NCBI GenBank assembly: GCA_001800315.1
Contig: MGVE01000006.1
Span: 186,001 to 250,000, forward strand
Direction: 5' to 3'
Length of the DNA stretch: 64,000 bases
DNA from: Elusimicrobia bacterium RIFOXYA2_FULL_47_53
GTDB lineage: Bacteria > Elusimicrobiota > Endomicrobiia > Endomicrobiales > XYA2-FULL-47-53
Below are positions 26,510-34,455 of this stretch, in pieces. The stretch's first letter is position 1. Each line of letters opens with the position of its first letter. The notes below the pieces were generated by a model. It had not been told where the DNA came from. It worked only from the letters and a program-made list of their open reading frames with translations, and searched no databases. Made by a program: the position numbers and the translations under genes.

Positions 26510-28171
26510 ATGATAAAAAACCAGTTTAGAAAATCACTTGACGGAATATTTTCAAAGTGGGCCTCTGCCCGCGGTATTGAGGCCCTGCCCCAGTATTCCC
26601 TTGAACAGCCTCCCAAAAATATCGGCGGCGACCTGGCCTGCAATATCGCCATGCTGCTTTCAAAACAGCTTAAGGCCAATCCGCGCAAGATAGCCGAAGA
26701 GCTCGTGCCGCTTATAGATAAAGAGCTTTCCGGCCTGACGCAGCCCTCGCGGATAGCCGGAGCGGGTTTTATAAATTTAACATTTCTTGACTCCTTTGTT
26801 TACGACGGCTTGAAAAATATCCTTGAGAAAAAAGATTCTTTCGGTAGAGCTGACGCCGGCCTAGGAGAAAAAGTTTTAATTGAATTTGTTTCCGCAAATC
26901 CAACGGGCCCTCTGCACATAGGCCACGGAAGGGGCGCCGCGATAGGCGACTCGCTTTCAAGGATCTACTCTTTCATGGGCTATGACGCCAAAAGGGAATA
27001 CTATTTAAACGATGTCGGCAACCAGATGCGGATGCTTGCAAGCTCTGTTGAAGCGCGCTACCTTGAGCAGAAAGGCGAAAATTTTACTTTCCCCGAAGAC
27101 GGCTATAAGGGCGAGTATATCAGGGATATCGCGAAAAGTTTCCTGGAGAAAAGACTGGAGCCTTCAGAGGACAATTTCAGAAAGTTCGCGGTTTCCGAGA
27201 TAATGAACGGAATAAACAGCGACCTCTCGGCTTTCAGGGTGAGTTTTGACAGCTGGTTTTCCGAAGCCACGATAGCGCTTGATAAAAACGCCGACGGGGG
27301 AAAAAATACCCAGGTGGAAAGCGTCTGCGAATGGCTTAAGGACGGCGGTTTTGCCTACGAGCAGGACGGCGCGCTCTGGTTTGCCTCTTCAAGGTACGGA
27401 GACGATAAAGACAGGGTTTTAAAAAGAAGCGACGGGCGTTTCACTTACCTGGCTTCCGATATAGCTTATCACAAAAACAAACTGGAACGCGGCTATTCCA
27501 AATTAATAGACCTCTGGGGCGCGGATCATCACGGCTATGTCGCCAGAATGAAAGCAGCCGTCCAGGCGCTGGGCTCAAGCCCCGATAAACTTGTAGTGAT
27601 ACTCTACCAGCTGGTCTCGCTTGTTCGGGACGGCAAACCGGTGGCCATGTCTACCCGCTCTGGCGAATTTGTAACGCTTAAGGAAGTGCTTGACGAAGTC
27701 GGAACCGACGCCTGCAGGTTTTTCTTCATGCTGCGCGCTCCCGACTCCCAGCTTGAGTTTGATCTGGACCTCGCGAAAAAACAGTCCAGCGAAAACCCGG
27801 TATTTTATGTTCAGTATGTTCACGCGAGAAGCCATTCCATTTTCGCGCAGTCGGGTATTTCTTTTGAGGAAAATTTCGCGCGGGGCACGGATTTTGAGGT
27901 TTTGACGGCTCCCGAAGAGCTGGAGCTTATAAGAAAAATGATATTTTTCCCCGATATTCTGGAACTCTGCCTTAAATCGCTCAGCCCCCACCACCTGACC
28001 GCGTATCTTATGGAGCTCGCGGATTCCTATCACGCTTTTTACGAAAAATGCCGCGTAATCACCGAGGACAAAAAACTCGTCCGCGCCAGGCTGGCCTTAA
28101 TTAAGGCGGTCACCGTTGTAATTGAAAACGGCCTGGGCCTGCTCGGCGTTTCCGCCCCCAGAAAGATGTAA
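26510..28171 (+). CDS. argS: Arginyl-tRNA synthetase
   Basis: ArgS charges tRNA-Arg. The 553-aa protein has the N-terminal ArgS-specific additional domain (residues ~1-95) and the class I HIGH motif in GPLHIGHGRGAAIGDS near residue 120. It also has LNDVGNQM, the YLASDIAYHKNKLERG and LWGADHHGYVARMKAA segments typical of ArgS, and MSTRSGEF as the divergent KMSKS equivalent. It ends with the DALR anticodon-binding domain, with the terminal GLLGVSAPRKM. I start at the ATG at 26510 and not at the GTG 30 nt upstream, because that GTG lies inside the promoter. It is the first plus-strand gene after the chemotaxis locus and appears monocistronic. Confidence 0.95.
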   Translation: MIKNQFRKSLDGIFSKWASARGIEALPQYSLEQPPKNIGGDLACNIAMLLSKQLKANPRKIAEELVPLIDKELSGLTQPSRIAGAGFINLTFLDSFVYDGLKNILEKKDSFGRADAGLGEKVLIEFVSANPTGPLHIGHGRGAAIGDSLSRIYSFMGYDAKREYYLNDVGNQMRMLASSVEARYLEQKGENFTFPEDGYKGEYIRDIAKSFLEKRLEPSEDNFRKFAVSEIMNGINSDLSAFRVSFDSWFSEATIALDKNADGGKNTQVESVCEWLKDGGFAYEQDGALWFASSRYGDDKDRVLKRSDGRFTYLASDIAYHKNKLERGYSKLIDLWGADHHGYVARMKAAVQALGSSPDKLVVILYQLVSLVRDGKPVAMSTRSGEFVTLKEVLDEVGTDACRFFFMLRAPDSQLEFDLDLAKKQSSENPVFYVQYVHARSHSIFAQSGISFEENFARGTDFEVLTAPEELELIRKMIFFPDILELCLKSLSPHHLTAYLMELADSYHAFYEKCRVITEDKKLVRARLALIKAVTVVIENGLGLLGVSAPRKM

Positions 28172-28606
28172 ACACCGCATAATTTTATTATTTTATTTAT
28201 ACTCTCGGCAGTCCGAATTTGCTGTTGGGTTGTCATGCCAGCGGACAGACTGTGTCGAAACTGTCATTAACGAGGGCTTTGAACTGTTGTCATGCTGAAC
28301 GCAGTGAAGCATCTCTACGGTAACAATAACTTCGCGATCCTTCTCTCCCTTCGGGAGATCAGGATGACGGCTCTTTTTTTGTTGTCATGCCAGCGGAAGC
28401 TGGTATCCAGAGGGACTGAACACTTTAAGTTATAAGTTTTAAGTTGTAAGTCATAAGTGAACGGCAGACTTCTTCTGTGTCGTCATCCAGGAGGCAGTAG
28501 TCCGGGATCCGGCCTTTAGTCTTACTGCTGGATCCCAGACAGAAGCTTTCTGGGATGACAACTTTCATGGATACCCGACAGAAGCGACAATTGTGATACC
28601 GATTTT
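28172..28606. repeat. Repeat-filled gap between argS and the MFS gene
   Basis: No gene is visible in these 435 bases. There is a family A copy (28250-28325, GTCATGCTGAACGCAGTGAA) and an inverted family B fragment (about 28335-28372). A family C copy in inverted orientation (28385-28415) is followed by heptamer TTATAAGTTTTAAGTTGTAAG units (28428-28458). A hairpin-like CTGGATCCCAGACAGAAGC/CTGGGATG segment lies near 28527-28556. No clear promoter for the next gene was found. Confidence 0.75.
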
Positions 28607-29917
28607 ATGGCAAACAAAAAGATTTACAAAAGTTTAAAGCACTCGTTTATTGACGGAACATTTTTTTCCGTGATGTTTGGTTTTGGCGACAGCTATTTCC
28701 AGGCCTTTGCCATAGCGCTGAAAGCCACAAATTTTCAGATAGGCCTTTTAAGTTCCCTGCCCGGGCTTGTCTCCTCGCTTTTTCAGATAAAAATACCCGA
28801 CTGGACCGAAAGGGTCGGCAGGTATAAATTCATGTGCGCCTCGGTGCTCGCGCAGGTTGTTATCTGGGCTCCCATAATTCTTATCCCTTTTGTTTTTAAA
28901 GCAAATCCCGCCTGGTGGCTGATCCTGTTTGTCACTGCTTACGCCCTGGCAGGCTCTTTTGCCGTGCCCGCCTGGGGAAGCATAATGTCGCAATACCTTC
29001 CGGCCGCCAAACGCGGAAAGTATTTTGCCTGGCGCAATAAAATTCACGGCGCCATCACGGTGGCGGCAACTTTTCTTGCGGGCCTGACACTCTACCTTTT
29101 TCCCAGAGAAAGCCTTTATGGTTTCATGGTTATTTTCACCGTCGCGATGGCCAGCAGGTTTATCTCCTGGCGCCACTTGACCAAAATGTTTGAGCCCAGG
29201 CTCGCGAAAAAGACTGAGTCGTTTTTTTCGCTTTGGGATTTTCTTTCAAGAACCCGCCAGAGCAATTTTGCCAGGTTTGTTTTTTTCGTCGCGGCCTTTA
29301 ACGCCGCCGTCAGCTTTGCTTCCCCGTTTTTCGCGGTCTATATGCTAAGAGAGCTGGGTTTTGACTACCTTTCTTTTGTCATTATTAATATATCGGTTAC
29401 GCTGGCAACGCTTTTAAGCCTCCAGGCCTGGGGCGCTCATACGGACAAGTCCGGCTGCATAAGCGTTATACGCCTGACAAGCATAATTATCCCGTTTCTG
29501 CCGATGCTCTGGCTTATTTCGTCCTCAAAACCGTTTTTGATTGTGGTTCAGCTGATAAGCGGATTTGCCTGGGGAGGGTTTAATCTTGCGGTTTCAAACT
29601 TTATTTATGACGCGGTAAGCGAAGAAAAACGCGTCAGGTGCATTGCCTATTTCAACCTGATTAACGGCCTGGGCCTGTTTTTGGGGGCGTCTCTCGGCGG
29701 CTACCTGGTATCGGTAATACCGCCTATAAACGGCAGCCGGTTTCTCTCAATATTTCTTCTCTCGGGCCTGGCCAGAATGCTCATAAGAAGCTTTATGCTG
29801 CCAAACATAAAGGAAGTCAGAAAGGTTTCAACCATATCCAACGCCGATCTTTTTTTCGGCGTCATCGGGCTTAAAGCCACAACCTCTCCCGACCAAAGCC
29901 CCACAAAACCCGAATAA
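28607..29917 (+). CDS. Major facilitator superfamily permease
   Basis: The 436-aa hydrophobic protein has about 12 predicted membrane helices in two halves separated near residue 200 by a charged loop (LTKMFEPRLAKKTESF). The N-terminal half carries DSYFQAFAIALKATNFQIGLL and the MFS-style loop FQIKIPDWTERVGRYK. The C-terminal half has AWGAHTDKSGC, another MFS loop analogue. The general pattern is close to MFS transporters of unknown substrate found in many uncultured bacteria. The end of the protein (ATTSPDQSPTKPE) is a disordered tail. Neighbours give no hint of substrate. It converges with the small basic protein gene, and a hairpin terminator lies between them. Confidence 0.82.
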   Translation: MANKKIYKSLKHSFIDGTFFSVMFGFGDSYFQAFAIALKATNFQIGLLSSLPGLVSSLFQIKIPDWTERVGRYKFMCASVLAQVVIWAPIILIPFVFKANPAWWLILFVTAYALAGSFAVPAWGSIMSQYLPAAKRGKYFAWRNKIHGAITVAATFLAGLTLYLFPRESLYGFMVIFTVAMASRFISWRHLTKMFEPRLAKKTESFFSLWDFLSRTRQSNFARFVFFVAAFNAAVSFASPFFAVYMLRELGFDYLSFVIINISVTLATLLSLQAWGAHTDKSGCISVIRLTSIIIPFLPMLWLISSSKPFLIVVQLISGFAWGGFNLAVSNFIYDAVSEEKRVRCIAYFNLINGLGLFLGASLGGYLVSVIPPINGSRFLSIFLLSGLARMLIRSFMLPNIKEVRKVSTISNADLFFGVIGLKATTSPDQSPTKPE

Positions 29918-29961
29918 AACAAAAAGAGCCTTTGCCCGCTTGTGCGGACTGCTGGCTCTTT
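29912..29961 (-). terminator. Intrinsic terminator of the small basic protein gene
   Basis: On the minus strand, an outer stem AAAGAGCC/GGCTCTTT encloses an inner GTCCGC-ACAA-GCGGGC stem and is followed by TTTTTGTTTTATT. The A-rich side also lets it act in the opposite direction for the convergent MFS gene. Confidence 0.75.
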
Positions 29962-30034
29962 AGTTTAACCCGGAAAAGATTGTCAGAGGTTCAGGCCCCC
30001 GCGAGCGGGGTCCCTCAACAGCCAAATCCGTTAA

Positions 30035-30280
30035 TTATTTCTTCTTGCTTTTGCCTTTTCCGCGGCGAACCATCTTCGCGCGGGCCACATCACCGGCTTT
30101 ATCGATGAAGTAGAGGTAACCTTCTTCTTTTTCTACACCGACTTTAACAACTTTCTCGGCTTTGCCGCCTTTTTTTCCGCCTCTTGCCATCTTAACGCGG
30201 GAAACATCGCCGGCTTTGTCGATGAAGTAAAGATAACCGTCCTGCCTTTTTACTCCAGCTTTAGCAACTTTCTCTGCCAT
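30035..30280 (-). CDS. Small basic protein made of two ~40-aa repeats
   Basis: The 81-aa product is two tandem copies of one unit. Each has a KVxKxGVxxxxGYLYFIDKAG core, DV(S/A)R(V/A)KM and a Gly/Lys/Arg-rich tail (residues 4-41 and 43-81). The central GYLYFIDKAGDV is identical in both copies. The protein is strongly basic (about 20 Lys/Arg) and has no signal peptide. It is preceded by AAAGGAGGTGAC, a near-perfect Shine-Dalgarno, five bases before the ATG. It is followed by a strong terminator, and the HTH gene upstream has a consensus promoter. All this suggests abundant expression. I do not recognise a characterised family. A nucleic-acid-associated or ribosome-associated role is a guess from the charge. 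Confidence 0.82.
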   Translation of the reverse strand: MAEKVAKAGVKRQDGYLYFIDKAGDVSRVKMARGGKKGGKAEKVVKVGVEKEEGYLYFIDKAGDVARAKMVRRGKGKSKKK

Positions 30281-30285
30281 ATTAT

Positions 30286-30297
30286 GTCACCTCCTTT
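30286..30297 (-). promoter_or_regulatory. Perfect Shine-Dalgarno sequence
   Basis: AAAGGAGGTGAC complements the 3' end of 16S rRNA over at least nine bases and sits five bases before the ATG at 30280. It is the strongest ribosome-binding site I saw in the window. Confidence 0.85.
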
Positions 30298-30342
30298 CAC
30301 TTTATGTTTATTTGGGCCTTGCTTGTCAGTTAACCGCTTAAG

Positions 30343-30588
30343 CTACACTACTTCCTTGCTTTTTTCAAAAGGAAGCACCGGATCCTCTTTTCTCGTTATT
30401 ATTCTTTCTTTCAGCCAGGCGTTTACAACTTCTTTGGAGAAACGGTACTGCCGGCCTATGCGGGATGCCGGAATTTTTTTTTGTCTTATAAGGCTGTATA
30501 TTTTGGATTTGCCAATGCCAAGGTATTCGGAAAGTTCTTTTATGTCCATCACTTGGCTGAATTCTTTTTGGCTATCGCGTGATTCCAT
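30343..30588 (-). CDS. Excisionase/MerR-type helix-turn-helix protein
   Basis: The 81-aa protein has a single winged-helix DNA-binding domain of the excisionase-like (Xis/AlpA/BldC) family. The core is MDIKELSEYLGIGKSKIYSLI, followed by the wing KKIPASRIGRQYRFSKEVVNAWL (split across residues ~35-58). Such proteins either assist phage integrases or act as small transcription factors. No integrase or att-like repeat is nearby, so a regulatory role is more likely. AAGGTGAT precedes the ATG, and a perfect consensus promoter lies about 45 nt upstream. It is 62 nt from the small basic protein gene on the same strand and probably co-transcribed with it. Confidence 0.85.
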   Translation of the reverse strand: MESRDSQKEFSQVMDIKELSEYLGIGKSKIYSLIRQKKIPASRIGRQYRFSKEVVNAWLKERIITRKEDPVLPFEKSKEVV

Positions 30589-30629
30589 ATTTTATCACCT
30601 TGTGATTAGTTCTTGCATCCCCTGCCAGA

Positions 30630-30658
30630 ATTATATATTAAGCGCCAGATATTGTCAA
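30630..30658 (-). promoter_or_regulatory. Perfect-consensus sigma70 promoter
   Basis: TTGACA (30658-30653), an exact 17-bp spacer and TATAAT (30635-30630) match the consensus at all twelve positions. Transcription would start near 30623, giving a 35-nt leader to the HTH gene. Confidence 0.85.
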
Positions 30659-30755
30659 TACCCGCGAAATTATTTTATTCAGTGCTATCCAGTGCTATTT
30701 ATTGGCATATGTTTTCACATATTATGATTTATGCCTGCGGAGATGGGGCGGAATG

Positions 30756-31565
30756 TTACGGTAGTATCTTCATTTCTTTGATTCGGTCCAGCCTGAAGAT
30801 CCTTTTTTCTTTCTTTGTGTGGCAGAAGGCGAGCAGGTACTGGTAATCAAAATCGCTGACAATTTCCAGCGGCATAACGGTCCTGCTGGTCGCGGCGCCG
30901 GAGCTGGATTCATACTTTATGAATACTTTTTTCTTAAGCCGCAGCGCCTCGTCCATTATCGGCGGCAGCTCTTTTTTTTCTTTCGTGCGTTTCGGGTAAA
31001 CGCAGTTTGATGTGGAGATTTTATCAAAATCGGCTATGCCGCGCTTTGAAAGCTCCTCCCAGATGCGCAGAAAAATTTTATGCGTGGTCTCGGCGTCGGC
31101 CAGGGCCCTGTGTTTGCCGGAAACCTCTATGTTAAAATGCTGGGCTATATTGCCGAGCGTGTTTGAAGGGAAATTAAAGTGCTGGCGGGCCACGATAAGC
31201 GTGTCAATTACTTTGACATCGGGCATTTTTATTCCGCAGTTTTCAAATTCCATGTTTATAAAGCTAAGGTCAAAGGGCGCGTTGTGAAGAACAAGCACGC
31301 TGCCGGTTATCATATCAAGCAGTTTATCGGCCACCTCGCAGAACTTGGGCGCGTTTTCCACCATGGCGTTTGTAATGCCGTTTACGGCCGCGGCGCCGGG
31401 AGACAAGAACCTGCAGGGGTTGATAAGGCTTTCCCACTGGGTAATGGTTCCGTCCGGGTCAAGCCTGAGCACGCCTATTTCGCATATTCTGTCATTATAT
31501 ATGGCTGAAAGGCCGGTGGTTTCCACATCCAGAAAAGACAGCGCGGGCAGTTTTTCGTTTTTCAT
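30756..31565 (-). CDS. DEDDh 3'-5' exonuclease fused to a WYL domain
   Basis: The protein is 269 aa from the ATG at 31565. A longer frame to 31739 would cross both divergent promoters and overlap the neighbouring gene. Residues ~8-180 are a DnaQ/epsilon-type exonuclease: Exo I FLDVETTGL (Asp13, Glu15), Exo II HNAPFDLSFI and Exo III HRALADAETT with the DEDDh histidine. Residues ~195-269 match a WYL domain: VFIKYESSSG, RTVMPLEIVSDFDYQYLLAFC and the terminal RIFRLDRIKEM. WYL domains bind nucleic acid or nucleotides and regulate repair and defence proteins. The fusion may be a ligand-controlled nuclease in repair or phage defence. A TATAAT box ends 7 nt before the ATG, so the mRNA should be leaderless. 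Confidence 0.88.
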   Translation of the reverse strand: MKNEKLPALSFLDVETTGLSAIYNDRICEIGVLRLDPDGTITQWESLINPCRFLSPGAAAVNGITNAMVENAPKFCEVADKLLDMITGSVLVLHNAPFDLSFINMEFENCGIKMPDVKVIDTLIVARQHFNFPSNTLGNIAQHFNIEVSGKHRALADAETTHKIFLRIWEELSKRGIADFDKISTSNCVYPKRTKEKKELPPIMDEALRLKKKVFIKYESSSGAATSRTVMPLEIVSDFDYQYLLAFCHTKKEKRIFRLDRIKEMKILP

Positions 31566-31571
31566 CGGCCC

Positions 31572-31601
31572 ATTATAACAAAAATACGCGCGCGCCGGCA
31601 A
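31572..31601 (-). promoter_or_regulatory. Promoter of exonuclease-WYL gene, leaderless
   Basis: TTGCCG (31601-31596), an 18-bp spacer and TATAAT (31577-31572) are followed after six bases by the ATG. Transcription should begin at or next to the start codon. Confidence 0.72.
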
Positions 31602-31611
31602 AAATTCACGC

Positions 31612-31640
31612 TTGAAAAAGAAGTCATTTTGTAATAGAAT
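31612..31640 (+). promoter_or_regulatory. Promoter of metallophosphoesterase gene
   Basis: TTGAAA (31612-31617), a 17-bp spacer and TAGAAT (31635-31640) read towards the gene starting at 31677. It is back-to-back with the exonuclease promoter, with ten bases between the two -35 boxes. Confidence 0.75.
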
Positions 31641-31676
31641 GACCCTGGCCGGTTGAGTTTGTAAAAGGATTATCCC

Positions 31677-32789
31677 ATGAGCGCAACAAGAATGATAGTT
31701 TTTCTGCTGGTTGTAATCGCGGTCTATTTCGGAATGCACTACTATATATATTCAAGAGCGGCGCGTGGATTAAATATAAACGGCAACGCCGCGCTGGCCC
31801 TGAGGCTTGCCATGCTCCTTGCCGGCCTTTCGTTTTTTATCGGCGAGATTTCAAGCAGAAACAACTCTCTTGTATGGCTGAAACCCTTTGAAATCGTGGG
31901 CGCGACCTGGATGGGCGTGCTGTCCATAGCGATAGCGGTATTTGTGCTTAACGACATTTTAAACATATTCTTCAGAACAGAAATTTTCAGGTACTACTCA
32001 ACGCTGGCCTCAATTTTTCTTATTTTTTCCGCGAGCGCGTTTTCGCTGTATAATTCCTCCAGGGAGCCGCTGGTAAAGGAAATTACCGTTAAGACCTCAA
32101 AGCTTCCCGAGGGCACGGATAAATTTACCATCGCCCAGCTTTCGGACCTGCATTTAAATTTCTTTAAATCCTCCCGCTGGCTTGAAAGGGTGGCCTCAAA
32201 AACAAGTTCGCTTAAGGCGGATCTGGTGGTAATAACCGGCGACCTGATTGACGCGGACCTCTGCAGGACAAACGGCTTTTGCCAGACAATAAAAAATATC
32301 AGCTCCGGGCACGGGGTTTACGCGGTAACGGGCAACCACGAGTATTACTCCGGAATAGAAAGGTTTTTAGAGATCGCGAAAAACTCGGATATTAAGGTTT
32401 TAAGAAATGAGCGGGTTGATATTGCCGGAGTGCTGGAACTTGCCGGTATTGACGACAAGGAATTCGGGAACCTTTCCGAAAGCCTGTCGCTGGCTTTAAA
32501 GGGAGGGCCTGAAAAGTCAAAATTCACGGTTCTGCTTTCCCATCAGCCTGATATTTTTGACAAAGCGCGCGAAGCGGGAGTTGACCTTCAGCTTTCAGGC
32601 CACACTCACGCGGGCCAGGTGCCGCCGATGGATTTAATTGTCATGCTGACATACAAATACCCCTTCGGATATTACCAAAGGGGCTCCTCTTACCTTTACA
32701 CCTCGCCGGGCACCGGCATCTGGGGCCCGCCCATGAGGCTCTTCTCCCGCTCTGAAATCGTGAAAATAACTCTATCAAAAGTTAACTAA
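31677..32789 (+). CDS. Membrane-anchored calcineurin-like metallophosphoesterase
   Basis: The 370-aa protein starts with about four membrane helices (residues ~8-28, 38-58, 78-98 and 105-125). A cytoplasmic or periplasmic phosphoesterase domain follows. The metal-binding blocks are all present: IAQLSDLHLNFF (D-x-H), VVITGDLIDAD (GD), VTGNHEYYSG (GNHE), LLSHQPDIF (H) and LSGHTHAGQ (GHxH). The family (YkuE/YaeI-like) includes UDP-2,3-diacylglucosamine hydrolases and phosphodiesterases acting on lipids, but the substrate is not predictable. AAAGGAT precedes the ATG by 9 nt. It is monocistronic and converges with hgcB across a repeat element. Confidence 0.9.
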   Translation: MSATRMIVFLLVVIAVYFGMHYYIYSRAARGLNINGNAALALRLAMLLAGLSFFIGEISSRNNSLVWLKPFEIVGATWMGVLSIAIAVFVLNDILNIFFRTEIFRYYSTLASIFLIFSASAFSLYNSSREPLVKEITVKTSKLPEGTDKFTIAQLSDLHLNFFKSSRWLERVASKTSSLKADLVVITGDLIDADLCRTNGFCQTIKNISSGHGVYAVTGNHEYYSGIERFLEIAKNSDIKVLRNERVDIAGVLELAGIDDKEFGNLSESLSLALKGGPEKSKFTVLLSHQPDIFDKAREAGVDLQLSGHTHAGQVPPMDLIVMLTYKYPFGYYQRGSSYLYTSPGTGIWGPPMRLFSRSEIVKITLSKVN

Positions 32790-32859
32790 ATAAATTTCCT
32801 GACTGCCCGCCACTTGACATACCGCACCATTGACACAAGCGTTTTTTACCTTTCACCCC

Positions 32860-33063
32860 ATTATGGCTGATAATGAGCGAGCGTATTTTTGGGGAAGTAA
32901 GCGAGGACTGTCTGAGTCCCGCCATAGCTTCATTGGCGGGGCGAGTTCCACAGCTTCAAAAAAACGCGAAGCGAAATAGCCATCGGGGTGCGTTTCTTTG
33001 TTAAGTTTTCTTTGCGCACTCAAAGAAAACTTAAATTGGTTGTTAAGGCGTTTAGCCTTAAAT
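32860..33063. repeat. Family E repeat element with 14-bp perfect hairpin, downstream of hgcB
   Basis: The block shares an inverted relative at 43090-43235; both contain GAAACGCACCCCG next to a CTTTG-loop-CAAAG hairpin. Here 33001-33014 and 33021-33034 form a perfect 14-bp stem with a CGCACT loop, and 33043-33061 forms TTAAGGC-loop-GCCTTAA. Either hairpin may end the hgcB transcript, although no T-run follows. A short minus-strand frame over 32853-33107 is not a real gene. Confidence 0.8.
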
Positions 33064-33075
33064 TTAATGCAAGCT

Positions 33076-33342
33076 TTATCCGCAGCAGGCGGTTTTACTT
33101 TTTCCAAGCATAGCGCCTATGACGGCGGCGGCGCAGCCTACGCCAACCTCAACATCTATCGCCTCCGCGGGACAATTCATCATGCAGGCGCCGCACTCAA
33201 TACACAAATCCCTGTCGGTTAAAACCGCTTTTTTTTCCCGCACTTTAAATATTCTGTGGGGGCAGACCTCCGCGCACCTGCCGCAGCCGGTGCATTTCGC
33301 CTCGTTGTATTTGAGTGTTGCCACATTTTTTAAATATTTCAT
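33076..33342 (-). CDS. hgcB: Mercury methylation ferredoxin HgcB
   Basis: HgcB is the electron donor that reduces the corrinoid of HgcA during mercury methylation. The 88-aa protein has two 4Fe-4S motifs: CTGCGRCAEVCP (Cys17, 20, 23, 27) and CIECGACMMNCP (Cys47, 50, 53, 57). The second contains the ECGAC signature that separates HgcB from ordinary ferredoxins. An additional Cys70 and the C-terminal vicinal pair Cys86-Cys87 (ACCG) match the extra thiols thought to bind Hg(II) or its product. The ATG follows directly after the hgcA stop, with no gap. Together with hgcA this is both necessary and, as far as known, sufficient genetic evidence for predicted methylmercury production. Confidence 0.93.
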   Translation of the reverse strand: MKYLKNVATLKYNEAKCTGCGRCAEVCPHRIFKVREKKAVLTDRDLCIECGACMMNCPAEAIDVEVGVGCAAAVIGAMLGKSKTACCG

Positions 33343-34455
33343 TTAAGCCGCTCCCTTTATTATAAAACCTGCTATCATCACCAGCAGGCCCGCGGAAGCT
33401 CCGGCCGCGATGGCCGGAATAGCGTATTTAAGCTCTTTTTTTACTCCCGACAGCGAGGTATATGTGCTTGAACCGGTGAAGTTCAGGGCCAAATACGCGG
33501 CGACAGCGGAACTTATTGCTGAGAAGGAAATAATCTCAAACAAATAGATATCCAGATGGCCGAATAATCCAAAAGAAAGCAGAGCTATAAACGCTCCGGC
33601 AAAACCCGCGAGCGCTCCGTTTAACGAGAAGGCCCTGAACGGCAGCCACGGCAGGAGAGCCGCAAAAAGCAGGGTGCCGGAGAAATAGCCGGTCCAGACG
33701 GCGGCGGCCAGAAAATAGGCCTGAATATACGCGGATTTGAAAATCCCCGAGTAATACGCCGCCAGAGCCGCGGCCAGCAGCGCGAGAGTTATAAGGATTA
33801 CGCTTTTCAGCGCGAGCGAGAGCTCAAGCAGAACCACCGTGAGCCTGTCAAATAAGTTAAAACTTACCTGCCGCATATCTTCGTCGGCTTTCGCTCCGTT
33901 TCCCAGAAACTTTTTAATGTCCCGGGCCCTGACAGGCCCGTATACAATATTAAATTTTGAATCCCGTTTAACCAGGTGAGCCGAAACACCGCTCGCGCCG
34001 AGCTGAGGCACAACAAGCTCTCTGTGGCTGACTGTTGAGTCCAGCCCCGTTTCGCGTACGGAAGCGATGAGCTCCTGGGTACCAAAAGTTCCTTTGCCGG
34101 CCGCGCACCAGACATTGACGCCCTTTGTGTCTATGACAAGCAGCCAGGCGTTCAGGCCCGAAACTTCCCTGCGCAATATATCAAACGAAAGCTTATAGTT
34201 TGCCGAAACGAAAACCCGCGAGGACGCCTCCGGCAGGCCGACAGCGTAAAGACCGGGTTTTATCGCGTAATTCATCCGCCTAAGGCCCAGCCTTACAAAT
34301 ATCCTGCCCAAATGATCATTGAAAGACCAGGCGCCCCCTACAACCGGGACTGTTTTTCCTCCAACGGTAAGTTGTGAGAGCGTTTTAACCTTTATAAAAT
34401 CTATTTTAACCAGTTTTGAAGGGCCGCAGCACGGCGCATTTTTATTATCTGCCAT
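33343..34455 (-). CDS. hgcA: Mercury methylation corrinoid protein HgcA
   Basis: HgcA transfers a methyl group from its corrinoid to Hg(II). The 370-aa protein has an N-terminal corrinoid-binding domain (residues ~25-185) containing the diagnostic cap helix [11 protein letters not shown] (114-124). Cys117 there is the expected lower cobalt ligand. About five membrane helices fill residues ~205-370 (for example [18 protein letters not shown] and [20 protein letters not shown]). This fits the known HgcA length (~340-395 aa) and topology. It overlaps the acr3 stop by 11 nt and abuts hgcB, so it is translated from the same mRNA as arsR, arsC and acr3. The N-terminus has an extra CC (Cys9-Cys10). 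No methyl-donor pathway genes are visible nearby. Confidence 0.95.
   Translation of the reverse strand: MADNKNAPCCGPSKLVKIDFIKVKTLSQLTVGGKTVPVVGGAWSFNDHLGRIFVRLGLRRMNYAIKPGLYAVGLPEASSRVFVSANYKLSFDILRREVSGLNAWLLVIDTKGVNVWCAAGKGTFGTQELIASVRETGLDSTVSHRELVVPQLGASGVSAHLVKRDSKFNIVYGPVRARDIKKFLGNGAKADEDMRQVSFNLFDRLTVVLLELSLALKSVILITLALLAAALAAYYSGIFKSAYIQAYFLAAAVWTGYFSGTLLFAALLPWLPFRAFSLNGALAGFAGAFIALLSFGLFGHLDIYLFEIISFSAISSAVAAYLALNFTGSSTYTSLSGVKKELKYAIPAIAAGASAGLLVMIAGFIIKGAA

Noticed and set aside
30284-30727. 147-codon plus-strand frame opposite the HTH gene
   Set aside because: It is antisense to a clear DNA-binding domain, its promoter and its ribosome-binding site.
32853-33107. 84-codon minus-strand frame downstream of hgcB
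   Set aside because: It covers a dispersed repeat with a 14-bp hairpin and overlaps the hgcB end. The same peptide type occurs in the repeat at 43.1 kb.
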